A DNA stretch of 64,000 nt, from positions 28,794,603 to 28,858,602 of the forward strand of contig CM063112.1 in assembly GCA_031841125.1 (NCBI GenBank), in the 5' to 3' direction. Below the pieces are notes generated by a model. That model had not been told where the DNA came from. It saw only the letters and a program-made list of their open reading frames with translations, and made no database searches. The DNA is from Acanthococcus lagerstroemiae (Eukaryota > Arthropoda > Insecta > Hemiptera > Eriococcidae). The translations under genes and the position numbers were made by a program. Of this stretch, positions 1-11,790 are shown piece by piece. The first letter of the stretch is position 1; each line of letters begins with the position of its first letter.

Positions 1-129
1 GAGATCCTAGGGGCGGTTCATGAAGTCAGTACAATGCAGTGTGCAAGGCATCTGGATGATGGCTTGCGCGACGGCTTATAGTGTCTCTAAGTATTAGTCA
101 AAATTGTGGAAGACAACTTGAGAGCTTAC

Positions 130-450
130 CAGTGAACTGAATGTCAAGTACTGCTTGAACATCAAACGCACCACAAACACCACAACTTACAGGTGGACTC
201 AGTGTCAAGTACTGCTTAACACCAAATGCACCACAAACTCTACTACCTATATGTGGACTCAGTGTCAAGGACTGCTTAACACTAAATGCACCACTAGTAA
301 TGGGAGACGGGAACTTACAGAAGTGGACTCAACGTTAAGGATTGCTCTAACATCAAGTGCACTACTAGTAACACCCATAGGAGATGAGAACTTACAGAGG
401 GGGATTCAACATCAAGGATTGCTCGAACATCAAGTGCACCACTTGTAATT
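130..450. repeat. Degenerate minisatellite, about five units of 60-76 bp
   Basis: A unit containing GTGGACTCAGTGTCAAG, then GCTTAACACCAAATGCACC, recurs with starts near 132, 193, 253, 323 and 397. The spacing grows from 60 to about 76 bp because later units carry an extra GGGAGACGGGAACTTACAG-like block. An open frame runs through the array from 155 to 448, but its residues simply echo the repeat, so I do not call a gene. Confidence 0.8.
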
Positions 451-580
451 TTTACTTATTACAGGTTGCTGTTGGCCGACAGGAGTTGGTGAATATATTG
501 CAACGTTCGTTATAGTTAGCTTTTACACAACTTATTACAGAGCCTGTCAACGTATTGCCACTCGGGGCCAGTGCGCGGGC

Positions 581-640
581 GAGCGCTAGCGAGAGAGAAG
601 CAGAGAGAGAAAGAGAGCGAAGTAGAGAGAGCGAGATCAA
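581..640. repeat. Purine-rich GA low-complexity tract
   Basis: The + strand is almost entirely G and A, with irregular GAGA runs. It is a degraded microsatellite and nothing else is visible in it. Confidence 0.7.
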
Positions 641-929
641 CTTTGGTAAAATTAGTAGCAAAATCTAACAGTTATCTGACCTGTGAATCTTCACAATTCT
701 GCTTGGACCGGCGGCAACACAAATACGAGCGCAAATTCACTTTCTCAGTAAATTACACAACGTACGAGAACGCAAGGAAAACTCACATTTGAACCATATG
801 AACATCTGAACAGAAATGAGACTAAGGTCTCCTGCTGGCTACCAGGTACTGCAGTGCCTGGTATGAACATGATCATGACTCATTGGTTTAACGTTAGTTT
901 TCGATTAACAGGCTCAAGCGATTGGCTTT

Positions 930-1215
930 GTTGAAGTATCTGAGGCTGTCCGGTACGAGGAGTTACAAAAGAGACTGAACCTTTTTTTTTTTACCTTATC
1001 TAGGTATTTTATCATTTCGGCTATTAACAATAGCGAAACACTATACTGCTATCAGTCGAAGTCGAATTTTCCAGTTACTGGCTGAAATGCTTTGCTTTGA
1101 AAGCGTTCGAGGCTGTCCTCCTCGAGATATTAACTGATCGCATGAATTCAATATTTCGACTATTAATTATAGAGGGTTGCTAATAATTAATGTCGAAGTC
1201 GAATTTTTTCGACAC
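930..1215. repeat. Diverged tandem duplication, about 150 bp units
   Basis: GAGGCTGTCC followed by CGAG occurs near 940 and 1110. Each copy is followed by a CTATTAA block and then GTCGAAGTCGAATTTT, near 1055 and 1191. The two copies are clearly related but heavily diverged. A short hairpin (GCACAACG...CGTTGTGC) lies just downstream at about 1233-1259. Confidence 0.45.
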
Positions 1216-4200
1216 TGCCCCAAGAGGGGTGTGCACAACGGCCCCAAAAAGCGTTGTGCGCCATTGTCCCAAAGGGAGGTGTGCACCATTCAGCATTGCT
1301 GACTTGGCATAAGAAGAGGACTTGGGAAGGATTGCATCATTCACCATGTCGTCAGCTTAGGATTTGCGTCGAGCTACCTTAGTAGGTGGACACCTCTGAA
1401 GGAATTTCTAATGAATATACAGATTGTTGACTGATTTTTGTATCAGTTCTGTTGGGTACAATTACGTAGTGCTGGAAGTAGGTTCTCAGTTGGTTATGAC
1501 ACAAATAGCTTGGTACTTGACAATAACTTGGTAGATGTGTTGACTGCGTTTGGTTTGATATTGATATTAGAATCAAGGACTGTGTGCGTAGGCCGAATAA
1601 AGTTGTTCAATGTAAGTGGTTGAAGGATCTCTTTAATCGGATAGTAAGTCCATGGCTGACTCAATTTTCTTGGCAGAATCCAGTAACAAGAGTGGAGTAG
1701 TGAACTGTGGAGTTTTACTCACTACTTATGAAAGGGGGACTTGATTAGCCTAATTATCCGGTCTTATATTCCTCTTTGCTAAGAAAAATAGGTGGAAATG
1801 AAATGCCTATCAATTGTGTTGGTAATCATGAATTCTTAGAGATTAGGTTGATTAAACTTGACTTGTTGTCCTAGTAGTGGTTGCATGAATGCGAAATTTC
1901 ATCCATTATTGGAGACGATCATTTTTTGCATTCCGCAACGACCTTTGGATCTATTAAGAGCTTGGGAGAAACTGATCAATAGACAAGTTCTCTGTTAGCT
2001 CCTGGTATGTGCACCTAGTGACAAGACATCTAAGATTAGTGCCTTTTGTGCTTAGGAACTGTGTGGTATATGAACTGAGAAGTGAACAATGCAGTCTTCC
2101 CAATGTTGACAAAGGGAGGGTACTGGTGACATTCTCATTTGGGGTAAAGGTAGAATAAGAGGAAGCTAGGGCCTCCTTTCCAGCGTTTACGCAAGTATCG
2201 ACACAAAGCAAGCGCCATTTCGAGCACTACCTCAGAGACGTCAGGGTTTTAGCATTTTATATGCTTTTACAACTGGGTATACTTGAGCGAAACCCGTGAC
2301 GTCCCCCCTCGTAATGCTCCCCCCGACACGAATTCAGTGGTTGACATTTATGGTCTGCAGCCGTGTTGTTAATAGAAATTTCCATAGAAATTTTTTTTAT
2401 TAAGGCACGAAAGCATGTAAAACGCTACACTACGTGTCTCTCTCTCTGCAGGAGACACGTATTTTCCTCAAAAAATTAAAAGTTGACAGAATAAATTTAA
2501 AAATTGGATTTAAGCCCGAAAAACTCTCAAAAAGTTTTCTAAAAACATCAATTTTAGGCGAAATTTTCTAATTACGAATATTGCATCAAATTTGTGATCT
2601 GATACCAAAGTAAGCCCGCAAAATTCAAATTTCACGATAAGAGTAATGATTTTAGAATTTCTGAATTTCTACATGAATCCTCTTAACGAAGGTCCATTAT
2701 GAAGCTCATGTGAAGTGGAATTGGAAAATCGTTGGGGAAAGCTGGGATTTCTTATACTAGATCGCCGAGGAGATTGCAGAATGCAACTATAAATGACAAA
2801 TTTGAATTGATGGAAAATTAAAAAACTCCAGAAATGGGGATTACTTTTTTTTAAATTCCGATTATTGTATCAAGCGTTTGTATTTGCTTTTTGGGGCTTC
2901 TTGGTTATGAAATTAGCAATTTTGTCCAAAGTTGCTCCGCCACCACCTTTCTTCAGGAAAAGAGCCGGATAATTGAGAGGCCGGATAGAAGGGCGGAAAT
3001 TTTTGAGACCGGGAAATCGAAAGCCAGTTAATCGGAAGTCTGCAGAGGCAGTAGTCGAGGCCAGTTGGGCGTCTGGCATTGGTTATTAAGACTGTACTGG
3101 CGACGATCAATGACAGTAGTGCAGGTTTTTTGGGATGTGCGAAAAGTGTTTAGTTTAGACCGCAACGGGGACATTCGAAATCAGAAAAACGAGAAGGTAT
3201 AGAAAAGGCGCGTGTATTGATCAATCGGTAGTAAAAACGGATCTGACAGAGAGAGCTAAAACATAAACTGGGACTAAACCAAAACGGATGTCCTGCTTGG
3301 CCGATCGAGGGAGATAAAGGAGAACTAGTCAGGAGAATACAAATAAGAAGAAGAACATGACTTAGAAAAGATAACGCACAGGAAGTATAGGTATGCAGGA
3401 GACAAAAGACGTGTGTGAGACATTTGCATCGTGTTACGCAGAAAGTAACCAGGCAGGATGATTTATACAAAATCACATATTGGATAAGAGAGGGTCACCG
3501 CAGTAGTACACTTGGCACCCGAAGTACGAGAGGGTTGTGCACCCTGAAGTTATTGGAGTAATCAAGGAAATACTGGTCGAATCAGTCAAGTCAAGCTGAG
3601 GCGAAGGTCGAATTATTTTCGAGTTTGTTTAGTTTGAGAAATTAAACCTACAGAAATGTTTTCACATGCTTACATACCTTTTCACAGAATATGCTCTGCT
3701 ATCCATCATTTTGGCCAGAAAACCTGACGAGGTTACTATTTATGAACCTCTTTGGCAAGTCTTTGTACAAAAGGAGTTTGAAAGAAAAGGCGAGCCAGAA
3801 TTTCGCGTCTTACACAAAGGAAACTTTTTGTTCATAAAATACAAAGTTCAGTTCCATAACAACCGGACTAAACACAGATATGCAATCGAACAGACTTTTT
3901 CTTGCAAACTGATAACGCAAAGTTACATATGGAAAACCTGTTTTTGTATCAGACTGCATCGTTATCTCATTTTCAAAAATTTAGCAAACGTGAGTTCTGA
4001 TTCTTGCCTCTCCACCTGTCTATACATACAGTTTGGTTAACACCTCAAAATCCCGTTATACTTCCTTTTTTTTTCTCTTTCTTTTACACCGCTATGAAAG
4101 TGAAACTCGACAAATGAAATTGAATTAGTCGTTAGAATTAATATGGAAACTAAGGTCGATATTAGGATTAGATAAACTTGACCTGTTGGCATAGTTCGCA

Positions 4201-4640
4201 CGAGTTACAGAGTACATTTTGCACCGAATATTCTCGAGCTCGTGCTATTGTTCAGGCCTTGAGGCGTACAAACCGAACAGAAGCGTTAATTTCTTACGTT
4301 CTCAGCTACACCGCGATATCGAACAACGACGTCGACTTTATGATAATTTTGTAGACAGACTGTCGGCCAGGTTTGATATTAAATTTATCGTTAATTAATT
4401 GTTGTAGCCGGTTTTCTCAACTCGAGCGTTGATACGTTTTATGAATGGATGGCGTGCGCGCGCGGTCTGCGAACTCGTTTCAACCGGTTCGATTCGTGGT
4501 AGACATAGCACCACGTGCTATTCGCTGACTCATGTTTCACCCTGATGAGATAGTATGCCAACTGGACTTGACTGGTTTAAAGGCAAATGAAATGTTGAAA
4601 AGAGCTTATCAGTAAGCGCTATGCCATATAGTTTCTATGT
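1216..4640. other. Gene-poor stretch with weak exon-like signals
   Basis: No recognisable gene. One exon-like interval is 1447-1611: acceptor GATTTTTGTATCAG, 55 open codons, donor AAT|GTAAGT, phase 0 on both sides; it matches no family I know. An ATG-started frame of 124 codons at 3666-4040 is also unrecognised and has no promoter or splice context I can defend. A perfect small hairpin, ACGTGTCTC...GAGACACGT, sits at 2433-2460. These could all be chance. Confidence 0.4.
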
Positions 4641-4789
4641 GCCGGATGTTCCACGAAAGTTACCCCCCCCCCAATTTTTCCCGAACCGATCGGCGGATCT
4701 TTGTCGGACAAATTGCCATCTTCCTGCGGCAAGGTCTAGTTTCTCTAGGGCTTGAATAATCTTCTCCCTCATTTATGGGGGCTGTAACG

Positions 4790-5290
4790 TGCCACCAACT
4801 TCGGAATCTTACATGGAAAGGTATGCCTTTATGCACATCGCTGGAAAGGGCATATCTTGCAAAATACGAATCCGTGAAAAAATTTCAAAATTCATCAATT
4901 TTGGGGGCAAGGGGCCTAAAGATGACCGAAATCCATCAAAAATCAAAGTGTCATAACCTAGCAAACAAACGATTGAAAGAGGGGTTTTCGAGGTCACGAA
5001 TTCCGAATACATGATTTAACACGGTTTAGGGCTTTAAAATCCAAATTTTCAACCTAAAATTGGTTCCATCTTCACAAATCTTTGACCCTCTGAATGCAGA
5101 TTATTAAAGTGGCTTCACGCACATCGTTGAATAGGGAACCACTTCCAGAGTATGAATCCATGAAAAAAAATTCAAAATGCATCAAATTGGGGGGTAAGGG
5201 GCCTGGAGATGACCAAAATCCGTCCAAAATTGAAATATGACCTGGCAAACAAACAATTGAAAAGGGGGTTTTCGAGGTCACTGATTCCGA
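4790..5290. repeat. Left-arm tandem repeats, unit about 283 bp
   Basis: Matching landmarks are spaced by 280-283 bp: GCACATCG at 4837 and 5118, and GGGGTTTTCGAGGTCAC at 4980 and 5262. Two units are present, and the same unit recurs inverted in the right arm. Several short open frames appear here only because the unit lacks stops in some frames. Confidence 0.8.
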
Positions 5291-6735
5291 ATGTCATACG
5301 GAAAAACCTCCGCTGATTTTTAAGGAATTTCACCGGAATTTTGTTGGGAAAAAAATCCAGGAATTTCCAAAGAATTCTTTTGGAAACATCGGGGGAAATA
5401 TTGGATGATTTTTAAGGAATTTCATCGGAAATTGTTGGAAAAAATTCCGATAACGTCCAAAGAATCTCATCGGAAATCTTTAGAAAAAATTTCCAATGAT
5501 TTCCAAGAAATTTCAGCAAAATTCTTCAAGAAAATTTGTCGATAATTTTTGAAGTATGTCTGGGAAATACTCGGGAAAAATCTCTGATAATTTATAAAGA
5601 ATTTCATTGGAACTCGGGAAGAATCACCGATAAAGTTTAAGGAATATTATCGGAAATTGCTGAAAAAATTCCAGTAATTTCCAAAAAATTTCTTCGGAAA
5701 CGTTGGAAAAACCTCCAATAAATTTTAAGGAATTTTATGGGAACTCGGGAAAAATCTCCGATAAATTTTAAGGAATTTTATCGGAAATTGTTGGGAAAAA
5801 TTCTGATAAGTTCCGAAGAATCTCATCGGAACTCTTTAGGAAAAATTTCTAATGATTTCCAATAAAATTTCATTAAACTCTTCGAGAATATTTTCCGATA
5901 GTTTTTGAATTATTAAACCATTGGAGTATTCCCCCGAATATTTCCTATGACAAGCTTCAAAAATTATCGGAAAAACTTCCTCGAAGAATTTTGATGAAAC
6001 TTTTTGGAAATTAAGGAAATTTTTTCTAAAGGTTTCCGATGAGATCCTTCGGACATTATCGGAATTTTTCCCAACAATTTCCTTTGAAATTCCTTAAAAA
6101 TTATCGAAGATTTTTCCCGAATTCCGATAAAATTCCTTAAAAATGATAGGAGACTTTTCTTGAGTATTTCTCAGAAATACTTCAAAAATTATCGAAAAAT
6201 TTTGATGAAACTTTTTGGGAAATCATTCGAAATTTTTTTAAATATTTCGGATGAGATTCTATGGACATCATCGGAAATTTTTTCCAAAGATTTTTCCGAT
6301 GAAATTCCTTAATAATTATATCCGAGATTTTTCCTGTTTCCAAAAAAAATTCTTTACAATTTATCGGACACTTTCCCGAGTTCCGATAAAATTCTTTAAA
6401 AATGATCTGAGATTTTTCCCGAGTTCCGATGAATTTTTTTAAAAATTGTAGGAGACTCCTACTATTTCCGATGAAATTCCCTAAAATTTATCAGAGATTT
6501 TTCTCGAGTTCCGATGAAATTTCATAAAATTTATCGAAGAGTTTCCCCGACGTTTCCGAAGAAATTCTTTGGAAATTATTGGAGTCTTTTCCAACAATAC
6601 CGATGAAATTCCTTACAAATTATCCGAGATTTTCCCGAAGTTTCCGAAGAAATTCTCCGGAGATAATCGAACATTTTTCCTGATGAATTTCGATAAAATT
6701 CTTCAAAAGCCATCGAAGTTTTCCCTCCGAATCGT
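5290..6735. repeat. AT-rich satellite that reverses orientation near its middle
   Basis: Short units built on ATTTCATCGGAAATT and TTGGAAAAAATTCC repeat about every 50-70 bp. A higher-order period near 356 bp is visible when 5415-5556 is compared with 5771-5916. Left of about 5935 the units read AAGGAATTT..CGGAAATT; right of it they read as the reverse complement (GATGAAATTCCTTAAAAATT). The array therefore forms the core of the FB1 palindrome. Confidence 0.85.
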
Positions 6736-6889
6736 TGCATTTTCTGTTGTCCGTCACGGCGCCACAGAGCACAGTACTGTTGCCTCTAAATCTGAATAGA
6801 CGGCCATCGTGTGCCCGCTTATTCATATTACTACGCAACATGCCGGGTTTTCCTAAGTTGCAAAGAAAACTGAATAACCCTGTATGTCT

Positions 6890-7990
6890 TGTAAGTCCCA
6901 AAATGTCAAAAATTTGTACTTGACACCACCTTTCTCATTCAAATTTCGGATTTCGGGCCCTAGAATGCGCTGGATGAAGGAAATCACGTGATGAACCCAA
7001 ACTTTTTTCGCACAGATTCGTTTTTGGGGGAAGTTCACTTTCTGATGGCGTGCATAAAGCCATTTGGATAATCTGCAATGCGAAATTCAAAAATTTGTAA
7101 ATGTCAGCACTTTTAGGTATCTGATTTTGGATAGGTTTTGGTTAGGGTTAGACCCTGTCTCTCAAAATTGATGAACTTGCCATTTTTCTTCAGGAATTCT
7201 TATTTTTGAGAAACTGCCCCATCCAACGATGTGCATGAAGCCACTTTGATAACTTGCGTTCAGAAACTCAAAAATTTGTAAATTAGAATCACTTTTGAGT
7301 CTAAAATTGAATTTTAGGACCCTATAACGGGTTGAATCGGGAGGGAAGTGTGACATTCGGAATCAGCGACCTCGAAACCCCCTTTTCGATAGTCTGTTTC
7401 CTAGGTCATAATACTTCAATTTTGGACGGATTTTGGTTATCTCTAAGCCCCTTCCCCCAAATTTGATGAATTTTGTAATTTTTTTCATGGATATATACTC
7501 TGGAGGAAGTTCCCTATTCAAAGATGTGCGTGAAGCAATTTAATAATCTGCATTCAGAAAGTCAAAAATTTGTGAATAGGAACAAATTTCAGGTTGAAAA
7601 TTTGGATTTTAAAGCTCTAAACCGGGTTAAATCGTGTATTCGGAATCCGTGACCTCGAAAACTCCTCTCTCAATCGTTTGTTTGCTAGGTTATGACACTT
7701 TGATTTTTGATGGATTTCGGTCATCTTTAGGCCCCTAGCCCCCAAAATTGATAAATTTTGAAATTTTTTTCACGGATTCGTATTTTGCAGGATATGCCAT
7801 TTCCAGCAATATGCATAAAGGCATACCTTTCCATTTAAGATTCCATAGTTGGTGGCACGTTACAGCCCCTCCCCCATAAATGGGGGAGAAGATTATTCAA
7901 GCCCTAGAGAAACTAGACCTTGCCGCAGGAAGATGGCAATTTGTCCGGCAAAGAACCGCCAATCGGTTCGGGGAAAAAATGGGGGGTAAC
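6890..7990. repeat. Right-arm tandem repeats, unit about 283-297 bp
   Basis: The landmark GTGCATGAAGC or close variants occurs near 7050, 7233, 7530 and 7812. ACCTCGAAAACTCC-type blocks recur at 7371 and 7655. The units are the reverse complement of those at 4790-5290. The block just upstream ends with AACCCTGTATGT near 6880, the same boundary seen at 36730. Confidence 0.8.
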
Positions 7991-8011
7991 ATTCGTGGAA
8001 CACCCTGTATA

Positions 8012-9937
8012 TGACGCTTGAACTTTTGGAATTACGTGTTCTCAAAAAACAAAATTTGTCGCTGAGTCCGTTTTGCTTAACAGCGTCCAACTGATGAAAT
8101 GAGGATTTTTATGGTGTTTGGCGCAGCGCTGCAAGCACCCTATTTTTGGCTTTGGATTTGAATTATTTTTGGCATCTTTAAAATGCAAATCCTTTTCTAA
8201 TAATTATCACGAGCTGAATCCGAAATCATTTGTTAAAAAGAATTAAAAATACAAAATCCGAAATTTGAATTTTTGGAAATTTAGAAATTTGGATTTAAAA
8301 TGCCTGAAGATTTAAATCCTATCCAACCCTGCCCAAAGCAAAGTAGAGCTATGTACATCCATTTTTGGAGGAAAGTTAGCTATTAGTATCATTAAAAACG
8401 AAATTTCACACTCTGTCATTATAATGTAAGCATGACGTTACTATTTCGTAACATAGGAGCGATACGCTATTGAAAACTTCTTCTCCCCCTCTTCTGCCAA
8501 TTTCAGTACAGTGGATACAGCACTATTTTGCTCTAAGGTATCGAAAAGTAAACATTCCAGACAACTGATGAGGACTTTTTTTTAAAGTGTCTATAGTTTC
8601 CTGGTATTGAAGGGACGCGGAATATATGTAGTTCATAACTTCACCACCAGGGCACGCTAAAGTGAAAAAGTGGTGCTGTTCAAAGTAGCCCCATTTGACT
8701 TCAGTTCATTCTGAGCCCTGCTGAATGAATTCTGTGTTGCCACACATGTTCTATATGATATGCCATGATTTGCTTTATTAGCTGTCGCATTTCAAACTAG
8801 ATTCCCACGGTACCACACTCCTCCCTTACTTACGTTAATACATTTTACATTGACAAGAGCCTGTGCCATGCTTTCTACATTACAACACCCTCATTACCAT
8901 CTTCGAAATATTTTTACGTCACTTTAGAGCAGCGGAACGGTATAAGCGTCAAATCAAGAAGCGGAGAAACTCATCTTTCTGATTTCCAAATAAGCAATAA
9001 GGAAAGTGTAGTCGTCTTTGGAAATTGTTAACGAGGATCAGATTACGAAACATCTTGGTTTTTGTACATGATGAGTAATACAGCTATAAGTGGATATAGA
9101 TATGTATAAGAACTGCAACAGCTGCTGTAAATGTTCCCAGCGGGCGGTAGCATTCTTCGAGAAATCCCGAAAATACTCAGTGTCCGGACCGGGCTTTCAA
9201 TACCAAAACGTACGAACGCGAAGGCTGGCGCTATTGAAAATATTGGCAACTTCGCTGTCGGCGACATTTTGTATCGAAAAATGCGAAAACTTTCTCTGAA
9301 AGAAAAATATTAGCGACTGAGAAGGCTGATGAACAAGGGTATGGTATGCGTGTGTGTCTGTTGGTACGTCGAGAAAATTCCTACGAATGAAACTCGTCGA
9401 GTGTAATGTAGAAAAACACCGTGCGAACTCGATTGTGCGAATAATTATTAGTTCTACATTCCAGGGTTGAACATAACATGATTGTACAGATTTGAAAATG
9501 TTCATTTTATAGCCTGTTCAGAATGCGGAAAATAATTAAGCACACTAAGCGTCAACCACCTTCTGTTCTCTGAGTAATCTTGTCATACAGGGCAGGGTAT
9601 TCCACAAATTGATCCTTTGTTGTTGTTGTTTTTTTTTTTGTTAAATTTTTACGGAATGAAAATAGATTTTCAAAACAAAATCTAGTATATTGTCAGATGA
9701 AAATTTTTCTTTCCCGGCGAGTGAGGCTCGAGCGTACTATGTATCCATTTTGGAATCTTACGTGTGGAAAGGTATCGAATAAAATATCGAAATAGAGGTA
9801 TCTTGGATCGCTGATTTCGAATATTCCAGATATCTGATCCGGTCTTGATGTGGACTTAAAATGAGCAAAATTAAAGGCTTGAGAATTTAAATCGAATGTC
9901 GAAATAGAAGTTTCCCGAGTCGCTGATTCCAAATATT
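8012..9937. other. Unassigned intergenic DNA
   Basis: No supported gene. The stretch 9690-9937 contains diverged blocks around CGCTGATTCCAAATATTC and CGCTGATTTCGAATATTCC, reminiscent of the 283-bp units, so it is probably an old fragment of the same repeat class. Confidence 0.5.
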
Positions 9938-10662
9938 CAAGGTTGGAAAAGATTCGAATCCAGTTCGCGGATTCGAGAAAATGAATTCGAATCCGCTTCT
10001 GGGAATTGGATTTGTATCAGTGATTCAAATCGAATAGACGACCAGCGGATTCGTAAAATTTATTCGAATCTTTTTCGTGGATTCGTCGGAATTTTTTAGT
10101 TAGCCGTATTAGACGCTGAAGACGCCTAATATGGCCATCCGTTATGGTCAGTTTTCTTTTTTTTTTAACGAAAAAAAGATCAAAAAAGTAATAAAAGCCA
10201 CAAAATTCCTTCTGGCCTCCTCAGTTGAAACATTAAATTTAATTTCTTCGGAAACTACATTTCTGAAAGTACGTTTACTTTGATTACATCGAATAAGATC
10301 CAGTTTTTGGAGTATATGGTCTTTCTGAAGGAAAAAAAAAAGTGTCAACGATTGCTGAGTGAGTAAAATAAGTATAGTTTATTTTGATTTTGTAACAGCA
10401 AAAAAAGATTCCATAATTCCTTGATTCGTGGATTCATGGGTGCCCACAGAGGGTAGCGAAAGTAGCGACCGCTACCTCGAGAGCTTTTCATTTTTTTTTT
10501 AAATGTGTGTGTATATTAGGGATACTCTTGTCATTCATTAATTAAATCGTCCAATAATACGTTTATTAACATTCGTCAACATACATATAGAGACTGCGCA
10601 TGTTCGTCTCTTCAGTTATCAGCCAGTGACTCATGCTCATGTACATATAACTATTCACTAAT

Positions 10663-11683
10663 CTCAATTCAAATACAAAAATCAGGGTTAAATTATGGTC
10701 GTCAGCATTTTCTCTTGCTAACTCATCAAAAAATTTTGCAGGGGGCCATGAACACGGATTCGAATTTTCTCGAAAAATTGAGTAATTAGCACCAGGGCCG
10801 ACGCCGAAGCTCTCCGAACATTTTTTTCGCCCCAAAAAAGACGTGGTGTATATAGTATGGAAACATTTTCAAAATTTTCAAAATCAAAAAATTTTGAATT
10901 AAAGACAGTTGTTTACTCAATTTTTCACGCTGAGTTCGAATTTAGTGTCCAAATTTGGCGGCGACGCGACGCTCCGTTCCCCAGATAGGCTAGAAAATGT
11001 GGTCGAAATGGGTCAAAAAATCAGTTTAGATCAAATTTGACAACGGATTCGAATTCGTCTCGAAAAATTGAGTAATTTGCACCCGGACCCACGAAGTCAC
11101 GACCCCCGTGGTCTTGTGTACCGAACCTACGAAGTCACGAACCCCGTGATCTCGTATACTGGACCCACGAAGTCACGACCCCCGTGGTCTTATGTACCGG
11201 ACCCACGAAGTTCGTATTCAGTGTGCAAATTTGACCGTGAAGCTCCATTCCCGAGATAGGCTCGAAAATGTGGTCGAAATGGGTCAAGAAATTAGTCTAG
11301 TTCAAATTTGACAACGGATTCGAATTCGTCTTCAAAAATTGAGTAATTAGCACCAGCGCCGACGCCGAGGGTCTCCGAAAATTTTTTAGACCCAAAAAAA
11401 ACATGATGCGCAGGTATATGGAGAAATTTGAAAAATTTGAAAAATTTGAAAAATCAAAAATTTCGAATTAATGACTGTTTTTTACTACATTTTTCAGGCT
11501 GAGTTCGAATTCAGCATTCAAATTTGGCGGTGATGCAACGTTCCCAAGATAAATTCGATAATGTGGTCGAAATGGGTCAAAAAATGATTCTAGCTCAAAT
11601 TTGACAACGGATTCGAATTCGTTTCGAAAAATTGAGTAATCAGCATTAATCTCAATTTAAATACAAAAATCAGGGTTAAATTA
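10663..11683. repeat. Four-unit tandem array, 275-292 bp period, with flanking 36-bp direct repeat
   Basis: The landmark ACGGATTCGAATTCGTCTCG followed by AAAAATTGAGTAAT recurs near 10750, 11042, 11315 and 11607. Each unit ends with GTGGTCGAAATGGGTCAA. A 36-bp sequence beginning AATCTCAATT and ending AGGGTTAAATTA flanks the array at 10663 and 11648 in direct orientation, which suggests unequal exchange or an internal duplication. The second unit has its middle replaced by a 38-bp array. Confidence 0.85.
11087..11213. repeat. 38-bp GC-rich tandem repeat nested in the array
   Basis: Units beginning ACCCACGAAGTCACG start at 11087, 11125, 11163 and 11201, an exact 38-bp period over 3.3 copies. 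Each unit contains the dyad CACGACCCCCGTG. There are no spacers between units, so this is a minisatellite and not a CRISPR array. Confidence 0.9.
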
Positions 11684-11790
11684 TTCGAATCACAGTAAAC
11701 GTAAATCATTCTGGAATCATATTCGAATCCAAAATAAGGTAGTGATTCGTTGATTCGGATCCAATTTTAGTAGATTCGTTTTCAACCTTG

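Larger units (their letters stand above)
4641..8011. mobile_element. Large foldback element with long inverted arms (FB1)
   Basis: The left end (GGATGTTCCACGAAAGTTAC, near 4644) is mirrored at the right end (GTAACATTCGTGGAACACC, near 7986-8005). From there inward the two sides are inverted copies for hundreds of bases. Shared blocks include TTGCCATCTTCCTGCGGCAA at 4712 against its reverse complement near 7920, and the segment around 4790-5020 against 7620-7860. The axis lies near 5935. The right arm is longer because it holds extra tandem units and the tract at 6735-6890. No transposase frame is visible, so it is non-autonomous. The end sequence resembles ACAGGGTGTTCCACG when read from the right. 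No TSD could be fixed. Confidence 0.85.
9938..11790. mobile_element. hAT-like non-autonomous element with internal arrays
   Basis: The left end starts CAAGGTTGGAAAAGATTCGA and the right end is TCGTTTTCAACCTTG, giving inverted ends CAAGGTTGRAAA. The flanking octamers are CAAATATT on the left and CGAACATT on the right, 6 of 8 matching, consistent with an old 8-bp TSD. Both ends are rich in GATTCGAATC motifs. The body holds four units of a roughly 285-bp tandem repeat and no transposase. A hAT origin is inferred from TSD length and end shape only. Confidence 0.6.

Noticed and set aside
155..448. 97-codon frame near the start of the window
   Set aside because: Its residues repeat with the 60-76-bp minisatellite; it is translation of a repeat.
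4440..4500. tRNA-like GGTTCGATTC near 4486
   Set aside because: No acceptor stem or anticodon arm can be drawn around it. No tRNA or rRNA gene was recognised anywhere in the window.
11087..11213. CRISPR-like repeats of 38 bp
   Set aside because: The units are contiguous with no spacers and sit in a transposon array of a eukaryotic genome.
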